Source: Candidatus Latescibacterota bacterium (GTDB lineage: Bacteria > Eisenbacteria > RBG-16-71-46 > SZUA-252). From it: DNA of 9,690 nt. Position 1 is the stretch's first letter. Every line of letters begins with the position of its first letter. The notes below the pieces were generated by a model. It saw only the letters and a program-made list of their open reading frames with translations, made no database searches and was not told where the DNA came from. Of this stretch, positions 1 through 6,633 are shown piece by piece. The translations under genes and the position numbers were made by a program. The DNA lies in assembly GCA_016207265.1 (NCBI GenBank), contig JACQPZ010000089.1, positions 1-9,690 on the forward strand, read 5' to 3'.

Positions 1-168
1 GGCGAGCACGAGAAGCAGGAGGGAGAGCGTGCTGAGCTTCTCCTCGGGAAGCCCGCGCTTCGCCCCCCGGCTCAGGAAGAGCTGGATTCCGACGAGAAAG
101 GCGATCGCGAGGAGCAGCCCGTAGCTGTGAAGCTCGACGCTCCCGACCCTCAGAATGGTTGGATGCAC
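1..168 (-). CDS. lgt: Prolipoprotein diacylglyceryl transferase, N-terminal part (cut by window edge)
   Basis: Lgt transfers diacylglycerol from phosphatidylglycerol to the lipobox cysteine of prolipoproteins in the inner membrane, the first step of lipoprotein maturation. Only the first 56 codons are present; the frame runs open through base 1. The translation starts HPTILRVGSVELHSYGLLLA and continues into a hydrophobic segment (residues 18-31), a short basic loop containing SRGAKRGLPEEK, and a second hydrophobic segment. This matches the family start, in which a short periplasmic beta strand leads to a conserved 'SYG' and the first membrane helix. The start is GTG at 166-168, preceded by GGGAG at 175-179 with a 6-nt spacer. 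It lies 34 nt after the rodA stop with no terminator between, so it is probably the sixth gene of the mre operon. The catalytic residues lie outside the window, so the call rests on the N-terminus alone. Confidence 0.85.
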   Translation of the reverse strand, partial: MHPTILRVGSVELHSYGLLLAIAFLVGIQLFLSRGAKRGLPEEKLSTLSLLLLVLA

Positions 169-202
169 GCGGTTCTCCCGATCCGTATCCGCGCCGGCCC
201 GA

Positions 203-1432
203 TCAGTATTCGCGCCAGCGCATCGCGACGTTTTGGATGAGGCCTACCTGAAGGAAGCTCGCCACGAGCGAGGATCCGCCGTAGCTCAGAAGCGGCAGGG
301 GGAGGCCGGTCACGGGCGCGAGCCCTACCGTCATCCAGATGTTGACGAGCACATGGTACAGAAATATCGACGTCATTCCAACCGCGAGAAGCCCGCCGAA
401 GCGGTTCCTCGCGCGGTGCGCCACGCGGATTCCACGGAGGATCAAGAGCAGGTACAGGAGCGCGACGAACCCCGAGCCGACGAACCCGGTCTCCTCTCCG
501 ACCACCGAGTAGATGAAATCGGTGTGCTGCTCGGGCAGGAACGCGAGGCCCTTCTGGGTTCCGTGGAGGAACCCCTTGCCGACCACCTGGCCCGAGCCGA
601 TCGCGATCTTGGACTGGATGATCTGATAGCCGGCTCCGTAGGCGTCGGCTCCGGGATCGAGAAACGTCGCGATCCGCTGCTTCTGATACGGCTGGAGGTG
701 ATTCCAGATCTGGGGAGTGGCGATTCCCACAAAGAGATTCACCCCGACCACGAGGAGGAGCGGGAGCAGTCGGATCCGCGACCGGTACAGGACGACCGCG
801 AGCAGGCCGAGAAAGGCGAGCCAGGCGGGCAGGAAGAACGAGAGGGCGACGTTCACGAGCGGGGTCACGAGGAAGAAGAGGGTGAGGAGCGGGAGGCCGG
901 ACCAGTAGAGCATCGTGAGCAGGACCGCGATGAATGCGACCGACGTTCCCAGGTCCGGCTGCTTCAAGACGAGAAGAAACGGGATTCCCGCGGTGAGAAT
1001 CGGACGGATCAGATTCTTGGGCTCCGTCAGGTCCTGTTTCCGGCCGGAGAGCTGGTTCGCGAGCAGGATGACCGTCGCCACCTTCGCCAGCTCCGAAGGC
1101 TGGATGCGGACGGGCCCCCATGCGAGCCACCGCTGGGCGCCGAGGCCGACGTGCCCGACGAAGAGGGTCAGAACGAGGAGCCCGAGGCCGATGCCGTAGA
1201 GGAGATAGGCGGTCTTTCCCTCGTAGACCCGGTACGGCACCGCGGCGACGACCGCTCCGGCCGAGAGCGCGACCACAAGCCACGCGAGCTGCCTGAGGTA
1301 GAGGCCGTGCTCCGCGGCCGACGACGACATGGCGGTCGCGCTGAACACGAAGGCGACTCCCACCAGCGTGAGGAGCAGGGTGGCCGCGAGCAGCGGCCGG
1401 TCGATGTCGGAAGAGAACCGGGGCGCGATCAT
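203..1432 (-). CDS. rodA: RodA, SEDS-family peptidoglycan glycosyltransferase of the elongasome
   Basis: RodA polymerises lipid II into glycan strands for sidewall growth and works as a pair with PBP2. The 409-residue product is polytopic, with about ten hydrophobic segments, and has the usual family length (about 370-420). Visible SEDS signatures are GAQRWL (98-103), QPSELAK (111-117), KQPDLGTS (157-164), the extracellular-loop stretch FLDPGADAYGAGYQ (257-270) with QSKIAIGSG (273-281), LPEQHTDFIYSVVGEE (299-314) and the C-terminal GLPLPLLSYGGSS (376-388). Asp305 in HTDF aligns with the essential Asp262 of E. coli RodA, so the enzyme should be active. The start is ATG at 1430-1432, with GGGAG at 1440-1444 inside the end of mrdA and a 7-nt spacer. 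The mrdA stop and rodA start are one base apart (TAGCATG), which implies translational coupling. The frame stays open upstream of this ATG, but that stretch has no membrane character and overlaps mrdA, so the longer version is not real. Confidence 0.96.
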   Translation of the reverse strand: MIAPRFSSDIDRPLLAATLLLTLVGVAFVFSATAMSSSAAEHGLYLRQLAWLVVALSAGAVVAAVPYRVYEGKTAYLLYGIGLGLLVLTLFVGHVGLGAQRWLAWGPVRIQPSELAKVATVILLANQLSGRKQDLTEPKNLIRPILTAGIPFLLVLKQPDLGTSVAFIAVLLTMLYWSGLPLLTLFFLVTPLVNVALSFFLPAWLAFLGLLAVVLYRSRIRLLPLLLVVGVNLFVGIATPQIWNHLQPYQKQRIATFLDPGADAYGAGYQIIQSKIAIGSGQVVGKGFLHGTQKGLAFLPEQHTDFIYSVVGEETGFVGSGFVALLYLLLILRGIRVAHRARNRFGGLLAVGMTSIFLYHVLVNIWMTVGLAPVTGLPLPLLSYGGSSLVASFLQVGLIQNVAMRWREY

Positions 1433-1433
1433 G

Positions 1434-3281
1434 CTAGGGCTCCCGGACCGCGACGGCGGTGAGGCCGGCGCTTTCGGGGGGCGCGGGGTGAAAGAACGCC
1501 TGGAGCACCTTCCGCGCGATCGGCGCGGCGGCCGAGCTGCCGTGACCGGCGTTCTCGACCAGGACCGCGACCGCGATGCGCGGGGATTCCACGGGAGCGA
1601 AACAGATGAAGAGCGCGTGGTCCTCTCCGTGCGGATTCTGCGCGGTGCCGGTCTTGCCGGCGACGGCGATCGAGTCCAGCCTCGCCCGCCCCCCGGTTCC
1701 CGTCGGATCGGAAACGACGGCCGCCATCGCATCGCGGACCAGAGCCAGGTTCCGTGGTCCGACGGGAACCCCCAGACGGAGCGAATCGGGGGGCTCGGGC
1801 GCGCGCAGTCCCCGCGGCGGCGTATCGCGAATCAGGTGCGGCGTCCAGAGCGTTCCGCCGTTCCCGACGAACGCCGCGAGCTGCGCCAGCTTGACCGGGG
1901 TGAGCGAGACCTCGCCCTGCCCGATCGCGAGATTGAGCGCCACCCCGCGACTCCAACGTCCGGTCCCGAAGTGGCGATCGTACCAATTCTCATCGGGGAA
2001 GAGCCCCCGTCGCTCCTGGGGCAGATCGATCCCGGTCCGATCGGAGACCCGAAGCCGCGACATGAACGCGGAGAGCCGCCCGAGGCCGAGCCTCAGCCCC
2101 AGCTGATAGAAGTACACGTCGCAGGAACGCACGATCGCGTCGTTCATCGCGAGGCGCCCGTGACCCTCCTTGTTCCAGCACCCGAAGAGGCGGCTCCCGA
2201 AGCGGAACTCCCCCGTGCAGGACTGCGGGAACGTCGTGCCCGGGGCGACGGCTCCGTTCTCGAGACCCGCGAGCGCGGTGAACGGCTTCAGCGTGGAACC
2301 CGCCGGATAGGCTGCCTGGATCGCGCGGTTGAAGAGCGGATAGTTTCCGCCGGTGCTCAGCTCGTCCCAGCGGGATCGCGTGATTCCGGTCGAGAACTCG
2401 TTCGGATCGTAGTTCGGCTTCGAGACCAGGGCAAGCACCTCCCCGTTCGTCGGATCGAGCGCGACGACCGCACCCCGGGCCCCGGGCTCGAAGGCTTCCT
2501 CCGCCGCGCGCTGGACGTCGAGATCGATCGTGAGCGTGAGATCGACGCCGCGCTTCGGCAGGATCGGGCGCTTGTCGCCGAGAAGCTCCGATTTCCTCCC
2601 CAGCGCGTTCACCTCGACGAATCGTTTCCCGTCCTGCCCGCGAAGGAGTCCTTCCTGACCCCGCTCGATCCCCATCCTGCCGATGAGGTCGCCCGTGAGG
2701 TAGTCGGCGTATTGGGGATCGGCAAGCTCCTTCTCGGAGATTTCGCCCACGTACCCGAGGAGGTGCGACGCCATGGGTCCCCAGGGATAGCGGCGCAGGG
2801 GCTCCGATTCCACCTCGACGCCGGGGAGCCGGTCCCGATGCTCCGAGACGAACGCCACGGATTTCATGGCGACGTTGCGCATGAGCCGGATGGGAAGGAA
2901 CGATTGCTTCCGCTCCCGGCCCACCTTCTCGCTCAGGAATTCCACGTCGACGCCCAGGATCGGCCCGAGCATGGCGAGCGTCGAATCGAGCCGGGCAGGG
3001 TTTCGCGTGTAGGCTTTGTCGAACGGGTCGATGGTTACCGTGAAGGAGGGCACACTGTCGGCGATGAGCCGGCCCTTCCGGTCCCGGATCTCTCCGCGCG
3101 GCGCGGTGAGCACCTCGACGCGGATCCGGTTCCCCTCGGACAGCTCCCGGTAGCGGGCGCCCTGCACCACTTGGAGATAGAAGAGCCGCAGCACCACGAG
3201 GGAGAAGATGGCCGCCACCGCGAGCGTGAAGCCGCGCTCGCGATGCCGCCACCCCCCCAGGACCGACGAATCCGCGCGCAC
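1434..3281 (-). CDS. mrdA: Penicillin-binding protein 2 (class B transpeptidase of the elongasome)
   Basis: PBP2 is the D,D-transpeptidase that crosslinks the glycan made by RodA. The 615-residue product (E. coli about 633) has a short cytoplasmic N-terminus, one membrane helix (about 17-37), the class B pedestal with PRGEIRDRKGRLIAD (61-75), and a transpeptidase domain from about 265. Catalytic motifs are intact: AGSTLKPF (327-334; nucleophile Ser329, Lys332), SCD (386-388; the SxN-equivalent) and AGKTGTAQ (541-548). Cys355, Cys368, His374 and Cys387 fall where a structural zinc site has been described in PBP2 homologues. The start is taken as GTG at 3279-3281, two bases after the mreD stop. 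It has no good Shine-Dalgarno, so translation probably depends on coupling to mreD. The frame is open further upstream, but those codons overlap mreD and lie outside the conserved domain. PBP3/FtsI is less likely, given the gene context and the SCDVYFYQLG motif. Confidence 0.96.
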   Translation of the reverse strand: MRADSSVLGGWRHRERGFTLAVAAIFSLVVLRLFYLQVVQGARYRELSEGNRIRVEVLTAPRGEIRDRKGRLIADSVPSFTVTIDPFDKAYTRNPARLDSTLAMLGPILGVDVEFLSEKVGRERKQSFLPIRLMRNVAMKSVAFVSEHRDRLPGVEVESEPLRRYPWGPMASHLLGYVGEISEKELADPQYADYLTGDLIGRMGIERGQEGLLRGQDGKRFVEVNALGRKSELLGDKRPILPKRGVDLTLTIDLDVQRAAEEAFEPGARGAVVALDPTNGEVLALVSKPNYDPNEFSTGITRSRWDELSTGGNYPLFNRAIQAAYPAGSTLKPFTALAGLENGAVAPGTTFPQSCTGEFRFGSRLFGCWNKEGHGRLAMNDAIVRSCDVYFYQLGLRLGLGRLSAFMSRLRVSDRTGIDLPQERRGLFPDENWYDRHFGTGRWSRGVALNLAIGQGEVSLTPVKLAQLAAFVGNGGTLWTPHLIRDTPPRGLRAPEPPDSLRLGVPVGPRNLALVRDAMAAVVSDPTGTGGRARLDSIAVAGKTGTAQNPHGEDHALFICFAPVESPRIAVAVLVENAGHGSSAAAPIARKVLQAFFHPAPPESAGLTAVAVREP

Positions 3282-3283
3282 GG

Positions 3284-3778
3284 CTACACTTCGTCCGTGA
3301 GGAGGAGCGATTTCGAGATCCGCTCGACGGCCGAGAGCAAAGACAGCGCGAGAATCGTCGTGTAGAGCGCGGACGGCGCCCCGACGAAAACGAAGAGGCG
3401 AAGGAACTCGCCCATGTCCCCCGCCGTGTAGATCGTGAAGTAGATCAGGTCGTGGATCAGCATCGCCAGCAGGAAGAAGAAGAACCGGACTCCCAGATTC
3501 GAGCGATGGACGCGGAATCCGGCCTTCGCGACCACGAAGCCGACGATCGTCTTCGCGAGGGCGTTGAGTCCCAGCGGCCCGGCCGCGTCCAGATCCTGGA
3601 CCAACCCCACGCAGAATCCGCCGACCACTCCGGGGATCGGGCCCCGCATCCATCCGAAATACACGACGAACGCCACGAGCAGATCGGGGCGCGCCCCCGC
3701 GATCGCGATCCGATGGACCAGAGTCGCCTGGAGGACCAGGACCACCGCGAGGACGATCGTATCGCGAATTCCCTTCAC
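3284..3778 (-). CDS. mreD: Rod shape-determining protein MreD
   Basis: MreD is the small integral-membrane partner of MreC in the elongasome. The 164-residue product has typical family length and is almost entirely hydrophobic, with about five membrane segments (roughly 5-24, 31-43, 47-62, 97-117 and 126-150). The conserved family stretch GFCVGLVQDLDAAGPLGLNALAKTIVGF lies at 54-81. It starts at GTG 3776-3778, overlapping the mreC stop by 4 nt (GTGA). An excellent Shine-Dalgarno, GGGAGG at 3784-3789 with a 5-nt spacer, decides this start over the longer open frame upstream. It ends two bases before the mrdA start. MreD sequences diverge widely, so identification relies on size, topology, the QDL...GLNAL motif and position between mreC and mrdA. 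Confidence 0.95.
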   Translation of the reverse strand: MKGIRDTIVLAVVLVLQATLVHRIAIAGARPDLLVAFVVYFGWMRGPIPGVVGGFCVGLVQDLDAAGPLGLNALAKTIVGFVVAKAGFRVHRSNLGVRFFFFLLAMLIHDLIYFTIYTAGDMGEFLRLFVFVGAPSALYTTILALSLLSAVERISKSLLLTDEV

Positions 3779-4704
3779 CGCGTCCTCCCTTCCACGACCG
3801 AGTCCGTCGGGGGCGTCCCGGTCCCCGTGGCGACGCCGGCCCCCTCCGGGGCGAGGGCCCCGGGAACGCTGTCCGGGGCGTCGGTCGTGAGCGACGGCAT
3901 CCGGGGCCCGCGATCCGCGCCCCCGGGCAGATAGACGAGGACCTCCTCCACGGAGCGGAAGTTCACCGAGGGCCTCACCTGGACCTCTTTCATCAGACCG
4001 TCGGCCGCGAGGCCCACGCGGGTCACGGTGCCCACCCGGACACCCGGAGGGAAGATCCCGCCGAGTCCCGAGGTCAGGATCCAATCGCCGGGCTTCACGT
4101 CCTCCTGGGAGGAGACGTAGAGGAGGCTCAGGGTCGTATTCTCCCCGAACTCCCACTGGAGGACGCCCTCGACGCGGCTTCGCTCGGCGCGCACCGCCAC
4201 GGCGCATTCGCGGTGAAGGAGGGTCAGCACGCGCGACTCGTGCGGCGCGGCCCGCTCCACCCGCCCGACGAGCCCGTCGGGCGTGATGACGGCCCGATTC
4301 GGGAGAACGCCCTCCACCGAGCCCTTGTCGATCGTGAGGCTTCCGCCGAGCCGGTCGAGACTACGCGCGATGACCCGCGCGGCGGAGAGGTCCGAGGGGT
4401 TTTCCTGGCTCATCGCGAGGAGCCGCTTGAGCCGCGCGTTCTCGACCCGCTCCGAGCGGGTCGCGTCCGCCTCGATTCGGAGCTGCGCGAGGCGCTTCCT
4501 GAGCTTCTGGTTCTCCCAGTAGACGCCCACGCCCCGGTCGAACCACCCGACGACCCAATCGACGGGGGCCAGGATCGTATGCTGCACGAACCATGCGACG
4601 CGCGCCTGCTGGCCGCGCCCGAGGAGCATCAGGGAGAGGGAGAGAAGACAGGCTATGGTGAGGGCCGCCCAGTCAGCGCGACGGGCGAAAAGAAGCCGGA
4701 ACAT
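3775..4704 (-). CDS. mreC: Rod shape-determining protein MreC
   Basis: MreC is a bitopic inner-membrane protein whose periplasmic part assembles and activates PBP2-RodA. The 309-residue product has a basic N-terminus, one membrane helix (about 12-29), a charged coiled-coil-like segment (about 62-97) and the double beta-barrel core (about 108-260). Family motifs are visible: IDKGSVEGVLPNRAVITPDGLVGRV (125-149) and TSGLGGIFPPGVRVGTVTRV (211-230). Residues 261-309 form a Pro/Gly/Ala/Thr-rich, probably disordered tail that is not needed for the fold. It starts at ATG 4702-4704, 19 nt after the mreB stop, with GAGG at 4709-4712 only 4 nt upstream and placed within a small hairpin (see 4705-4719). 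It overlaps mreD by 4 nt. Confidence 0.97.
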   Translation of the reverse strand: MFRLLFARRADWAALTIACLLSLSLMLLGRGQQARVAWFVQHTILAPVDWVVGWFDRGVGVYWENQKLRKRLAQLRIEADATRSERVENARLKRLLAMSQENPSDLSAARVIARSLDRLGGSLTIDKGSVEGVLPNRAVITPDGLVGRVERAAPHESRVLTLLHRECAVAVRAERSRVEGVLQWEFGENTTLSLLYVSSQEDVKPGDWILTSGLGGIFPPGVRVGTVTRVGLAADGLMKEVQVRPSVNFRSVEEVLVYLPGGADRGPRMPSLTTDAPDSVPGALAPEGAGVATGTGTPPTDSVVEGRTR

Positions 4705-4719
4705 CGGGCCTCACGCCCG
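4705..4719 (-). promoter_or_regulatory. Small hairpin covering the mreC ribosome binding site
   Basis: A perfect 5-bp inverted repeat (CGGGC / GCCCG) with a 5-nt loop (GTGAG as read on the minus strand) fills most of the 19-nt gap between the mreB stop and the mreC ATG. It ends directly against the start codon. The mreC Shine-Dalgarno GAGG is partly in the loop and partly in the 3' arm. The pairing is seen in the sequence. That it tunes mreC translation relative to mreB is inference; with five G-C/C-G pairs it is short but plausible. Confidence 0.4.
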
Positions 4720-4723
4720 CCGC

Positions 4724-5761
4724 TCAGTCGCGGACGACCGACATGAGCACCTTTTCGTAGAGGGTGGGATCGTCGAGAATCTTTCCGGTTCCGAGGACGA
4801 CGCAGGTCAGCGGATCCTCGGCGACGGTAATGGGCAAATTGGTGGCCTCGCGGAGCAGCATGTCGATCCCGCGCAGGAGCGAGCCCCCTCCGGTCATCAC
4901 GATTCCCCGGTCCACGATGTCCGACGCGAGCTCCGGTGGAGTCTTTTCCAGCGATTGCATCAGCGCGTCCACGATCTGCTGGAGCGGCTCGCTGAGCGCC
5001 TCCCGGACCTCGACGGAGGAGATCTTCATGGTCTTCGGGATCCCCGCGACCAGGTCGCGGCCCTTGATCTCCATCTCTTCCTCCTGCTCGAGGCGGAAGG
5101 CGGACCCGATCCGGATCTTGATCTGCTCCGCGGTCTGCTCGCCGATGAGGAGGTTGTAGGCCTTCTTCACGTACTGGACGATTGCCTCGTCCATCTCGTC
5201 ACCGCCCACGCGGATCGATTGCTGGTTCACGATCGAGTTGAGCGCCATCACGGCGATCTCGGTGGTTCCGCCCCCGATGTCGATGATCATGTTCCCGGAC
5301 GGCTTCCCGACCGGGAGACCCACCCCGATCGCGGCCGCGATCGGCTCCGGAACGAGCAGGACCTCGCGCGCGCCGGCATGCTGCGCCGAGTCCTGCACGG
5401 CCCGCTTCTCGACCTCGGTGATCCCCGATGGAACGCAGATGATGATCCGGGGCCGAACCCACGTCCGACGCCTCAGCGCCTTCTGGATGAACTCGCGAAG
5501 CAGGTCCTCCGTCTTCTCGAAATCGGCGATGACCCCGTCCTTCAGCGGGCGGACCGCGACGATCTCGTCGGGCGTGCGGCCGAGCATGCTCTTCGCTTCC
5601 TTGCCGACCGCGATGACCTTGTTGGTCGTGCGATCCACGGCGACGACCGAGGGCTCGTTCAGGACGATTCCCTTTCCGCGCAGGTAGACGAGCGTGTTGG
5701 CCGTGCCGAGGTCGATGGCAACGTCGTTCGAGAAGACACCCATCAACTGGTCGAGAAACAT
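4724..5761 (-). CDS. mreB: Rod shape-determining protein MreB (bacterial actin)
   Basis: MreB is an actin-like ATPase that polymerises into membrane-bound filaments and orients the cell-wall elongation machinery. The 345-residue product (E. coli 347) carries the complete nucleotide-binding set: phosphate-1 loop DLGTANT (17-23), VPEP with the catalytic Glu (Glu138), phosphate-2 loop DIGGGTTE (161-168), connect-2 region RVGGDEMD (184-191) and adenosine motif TGGGSLLRG (290-298). It starts at ATG 5759-5761, chosen because GGGAGG at 5767-5772 sits 5 nt upstream and because it gives the usual short N-terminus before SNDVAIDLGT. ATGs further upstream in the same frame (5791, 5842, 5872) lack such a site. 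It is the first gene of the operon and is divergent from the secreted-protein gene at 5982. Confidence 0.98.
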   Translation of the reverse strand: MFLDQLMGVFSNDVAIDLGTANTLVYLRGKGIVLNEPSVVAVDRTTNKVIAVGKEAKSMLGRTPDEIVAVRPLKDGVIADFEKTEDLLREFIQKALRRRTWVRPRIIICVPSGITEVEKRAVQDSAQHAGAREVLLVPEPIAAAIGVGLPVGKPSGNMIIDIGGGTTEIAVMALNSIVNQQSIRVGGDEMDEAIVQYVKKAYNLLIGEQTAEQIKIRIGSAFRLEQEEEMEIKGRDLVAGIPKTMKISSVEVREALSEPLQQIVDALMQSLEKTPPELASDIVDRGIVMTGGGSLLRGIDMLLREATNLPITVAEDPLTCVVLGTGKILDDPTLYEKVLMSVVRD

Positions 5762-5766
5762 CCGTG

Positions 5767-5772
5767 CCTCCC
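5767..5772 (-). promoter_or_regulatory. Shine-Dalgarno of mreB (decides the start)
   Basis: GGGAGG on the minus strand, 5 nt before ATG 5759-5761. The frame stays open 37 codons further upstream with three more ATGs, so this site is the main reason for the shorter MreB start. Confidence 0.8.
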
Positions 5773-5853
5773 GAATGCCGTGGGTCGACATGGTGGGCTT
5801 GCTCCCCTGCTCCGTCCGGGCGGGCGGAGGTCCGAATGGCATGAAGTGTGCGG

Positions 5854-5882
5854 ACCGTACCAGACGAGACATCGGGGCGCAA
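5854..5882 (-). promoter_or_regulatory. Putative sigma-70-type promoter of the mre operon
   Basis: On the minus strand TTGCGC (5877-5882) and TACGGT (5854-5859) are separated by exactly 17 nt, with an extended -10 TGG just before the second hexamer. Each hexamer matches the consensus at only three positions, but these include TTG and the key TA...T. Predicted transcription starts near 5847, giving a leader of about 85 nt before the mreB ATG. Confidence 0.42.
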
Positions 5883-5905
5883 GGCGATTCTCCCCGGAAG
5901 CCGCG

Positions 5906-5934
5906 TTGACAGGCCCGGATACGGGTGCTAGCGT
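5906..5934 (+). promoter_or_regulatory. Putative sigma-70-type promoter of the secreted-protein gene
   Basis: A perfect -35 hexamer TTGACA (5906-5911) is followed after 17 nt by TAGCGT (5929-5934), preceded by TGC as an extended -10. Transcription would start near 5941, leaving a leader of about 41 nt before ATG 5982. It is back to back with the predicted mreB promoter; the two -35 boxes are 23 nt apart. Confidence 0.6.
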
Positions 5935-5981
5935 GCCCGAAGGCGATCCTTCGAGCATTGCGCTATGGGAGGGTATCGACC

Positions 5982-6524
5982 ATGGTACGTGCCAACTTGA
6001 GGATCCTCACGTTGACCGCCTCGATTTCTCTTCTTGCAGCACTTCCGCTCGAGGCGGCGCCGCCGTCGCTCGTCCCGGGGCCGGGGACCCAGCCCGGCCC
6101 GCAGGCCCCCGCGTCGAAGCCGATCCAGGAATACCAGGGACTGGGCGTGGACCGGCAGCTGACGCAGTTCGCGGGGATCGTCCTGGACGTGAGCGACCGG
6201 CCGCTGAACGACGTCCAGGTCACGCTGTGCGTGGACGGGCGGCTCGTCGCGTCCTCCACGACCGCAAACGGGGGCTACTACGAAATCAAAGTGCCGTACG
6301 ACCTGCATAGCGACACCACGACCCTTCTCTGGTATGTCCCGCCGGACAAGACGCTGATGCCGAAGGAAGTGGTCCTCCGGGAGAGCAAGGTGAGCCGGGA
6401 GAACGCCCTCATCTCGAGATGCGTTCCCCGCGCCACGATCACGCCCGGCCGGCAGTTCCGCGTCTATTTGTTCGACGCCGCGAACCGCAACAAGGACATC
6501 GCCGAGACGAGCTGCCTGCCGTAG
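5982..6524 (+). CDS. Secreted protein with carboxypeptidase-regulatory-like beta-sandwich domain, function unknown
   Basis: I do not recognise a specific family for this 180-residue protein. Residues 1-26 look like a Sec signal peptide: basic start, hydrophobic core LTLTASISLLAALPL, likely cleavage near LEA-A at about 25. There is no lipobox cysteine. A Pro/Gly/Ala-rich linker (27-48) follows. Residues 62-105 (AGIVLDVSDRPLNDVQVTL ... TTANGGYYEI) fit the pattern of carboxypeptidase-regulatory-like or transthyretin-like domains, with a G-x-V-x-D start, a middle 'V-x-V-T-L', then 'T..-G-Y-Y-x-I'. Such domains are usually non-catalytic binding modules in exported proteins. Three cysteines (83, 147, 178) would allow a disulfide. 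The start ATG is supported by GGGAGGG at 5967-5973 (8-nt spacer) and a good promoter. The earlier in-frame start at 5925 would place the leader inside the promoter and break the signal peptide. It is divergent from mreB and convergent with the rhomboid gene. Confidence 0.85.
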   Translation: MVRANLRILTLTASISLLAALPLEAAPPSLVPGPGTQPGPQAPASKPIQEYQGLGVDRQLTQFAGIVLDVSDRPLNDVQVTLCVDGRLVASSTTANGGYYEIKVPYDLHSDTTTLLWYVPPDKTLMPKEVVLRESKVSRENALISRCVPRATITPGRQFRVYLFDAANRNKDIAETSCLP

Positions 6525-6541
6525 GCGGGAGGTGAAGTCCG

Positions 6542-6629
6542 GGTGCCGGTGGACGGAAGCTCCGAGCGAGCTGGGCGGGAGCGGAGCGACCGGGACCCGG
6601 CGAGAGAGGAGCCTCCGTCCACCGGCACC
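6542..6629. repeat. Long inverted repeat (22-bp arms) in a convergent intergenic gap
   Basis: Arms at 6542-6563 and 6608-6629 are complementary at 21 of 22 positions (mismatch A6558 / C6613) and enclose a 44-nt GC-rich segment. That segment contains a further small dyad (CCGG at 6590-6593 / CCGG at 6597-6600). The element fills nearly all of the 109 nt between two convergent genes, starting 17 nt after one stop and ending 4 nt before the other. In minus-strand RNA the one mismatch becomes a U-G wobble, so the stem is continuous. There is no T-tract, so a classical intrinsic terminator is not shown. A bidirectional terminator-like or mRNA-end-protecting hairpin, or a copy of an interspersed REP-like palindrome, are both possible. 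Confidence 0.8.
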
Positions 6630-6633
6630 GGGG

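Noticed and set aside
1433..1732. A 100-residue N-terminal extension of RodA
   Set aside because: It overlaps mrdA coding sequence, is Arg/Pro/Ser-rich without homology-like features, and the ATG at 1432 has a good ribosome binding site and gives the normal RodA length.
1329..3365. A 678-codon open frame on the plus strand opposite mrdA and the start of rodA, and similar long frames opposite rodA, mreB and gdhA
   Set aside because: They are Arg/Glu/Pro/Gly-rich with no domain or membrane character and lie antisense to clearly conserved genes. High G/C at third codon positions removes stop codons on the other strand and produces such frames.
5762..5872. A 37-residue N-terminal extension of MreB
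   Set aside because: The added sequence lacks family resemblance, and the ATG at 5761 has a strong Shine-Dalgarno at ideal spacing. The longest version would start upstream of the predicted transcription start.
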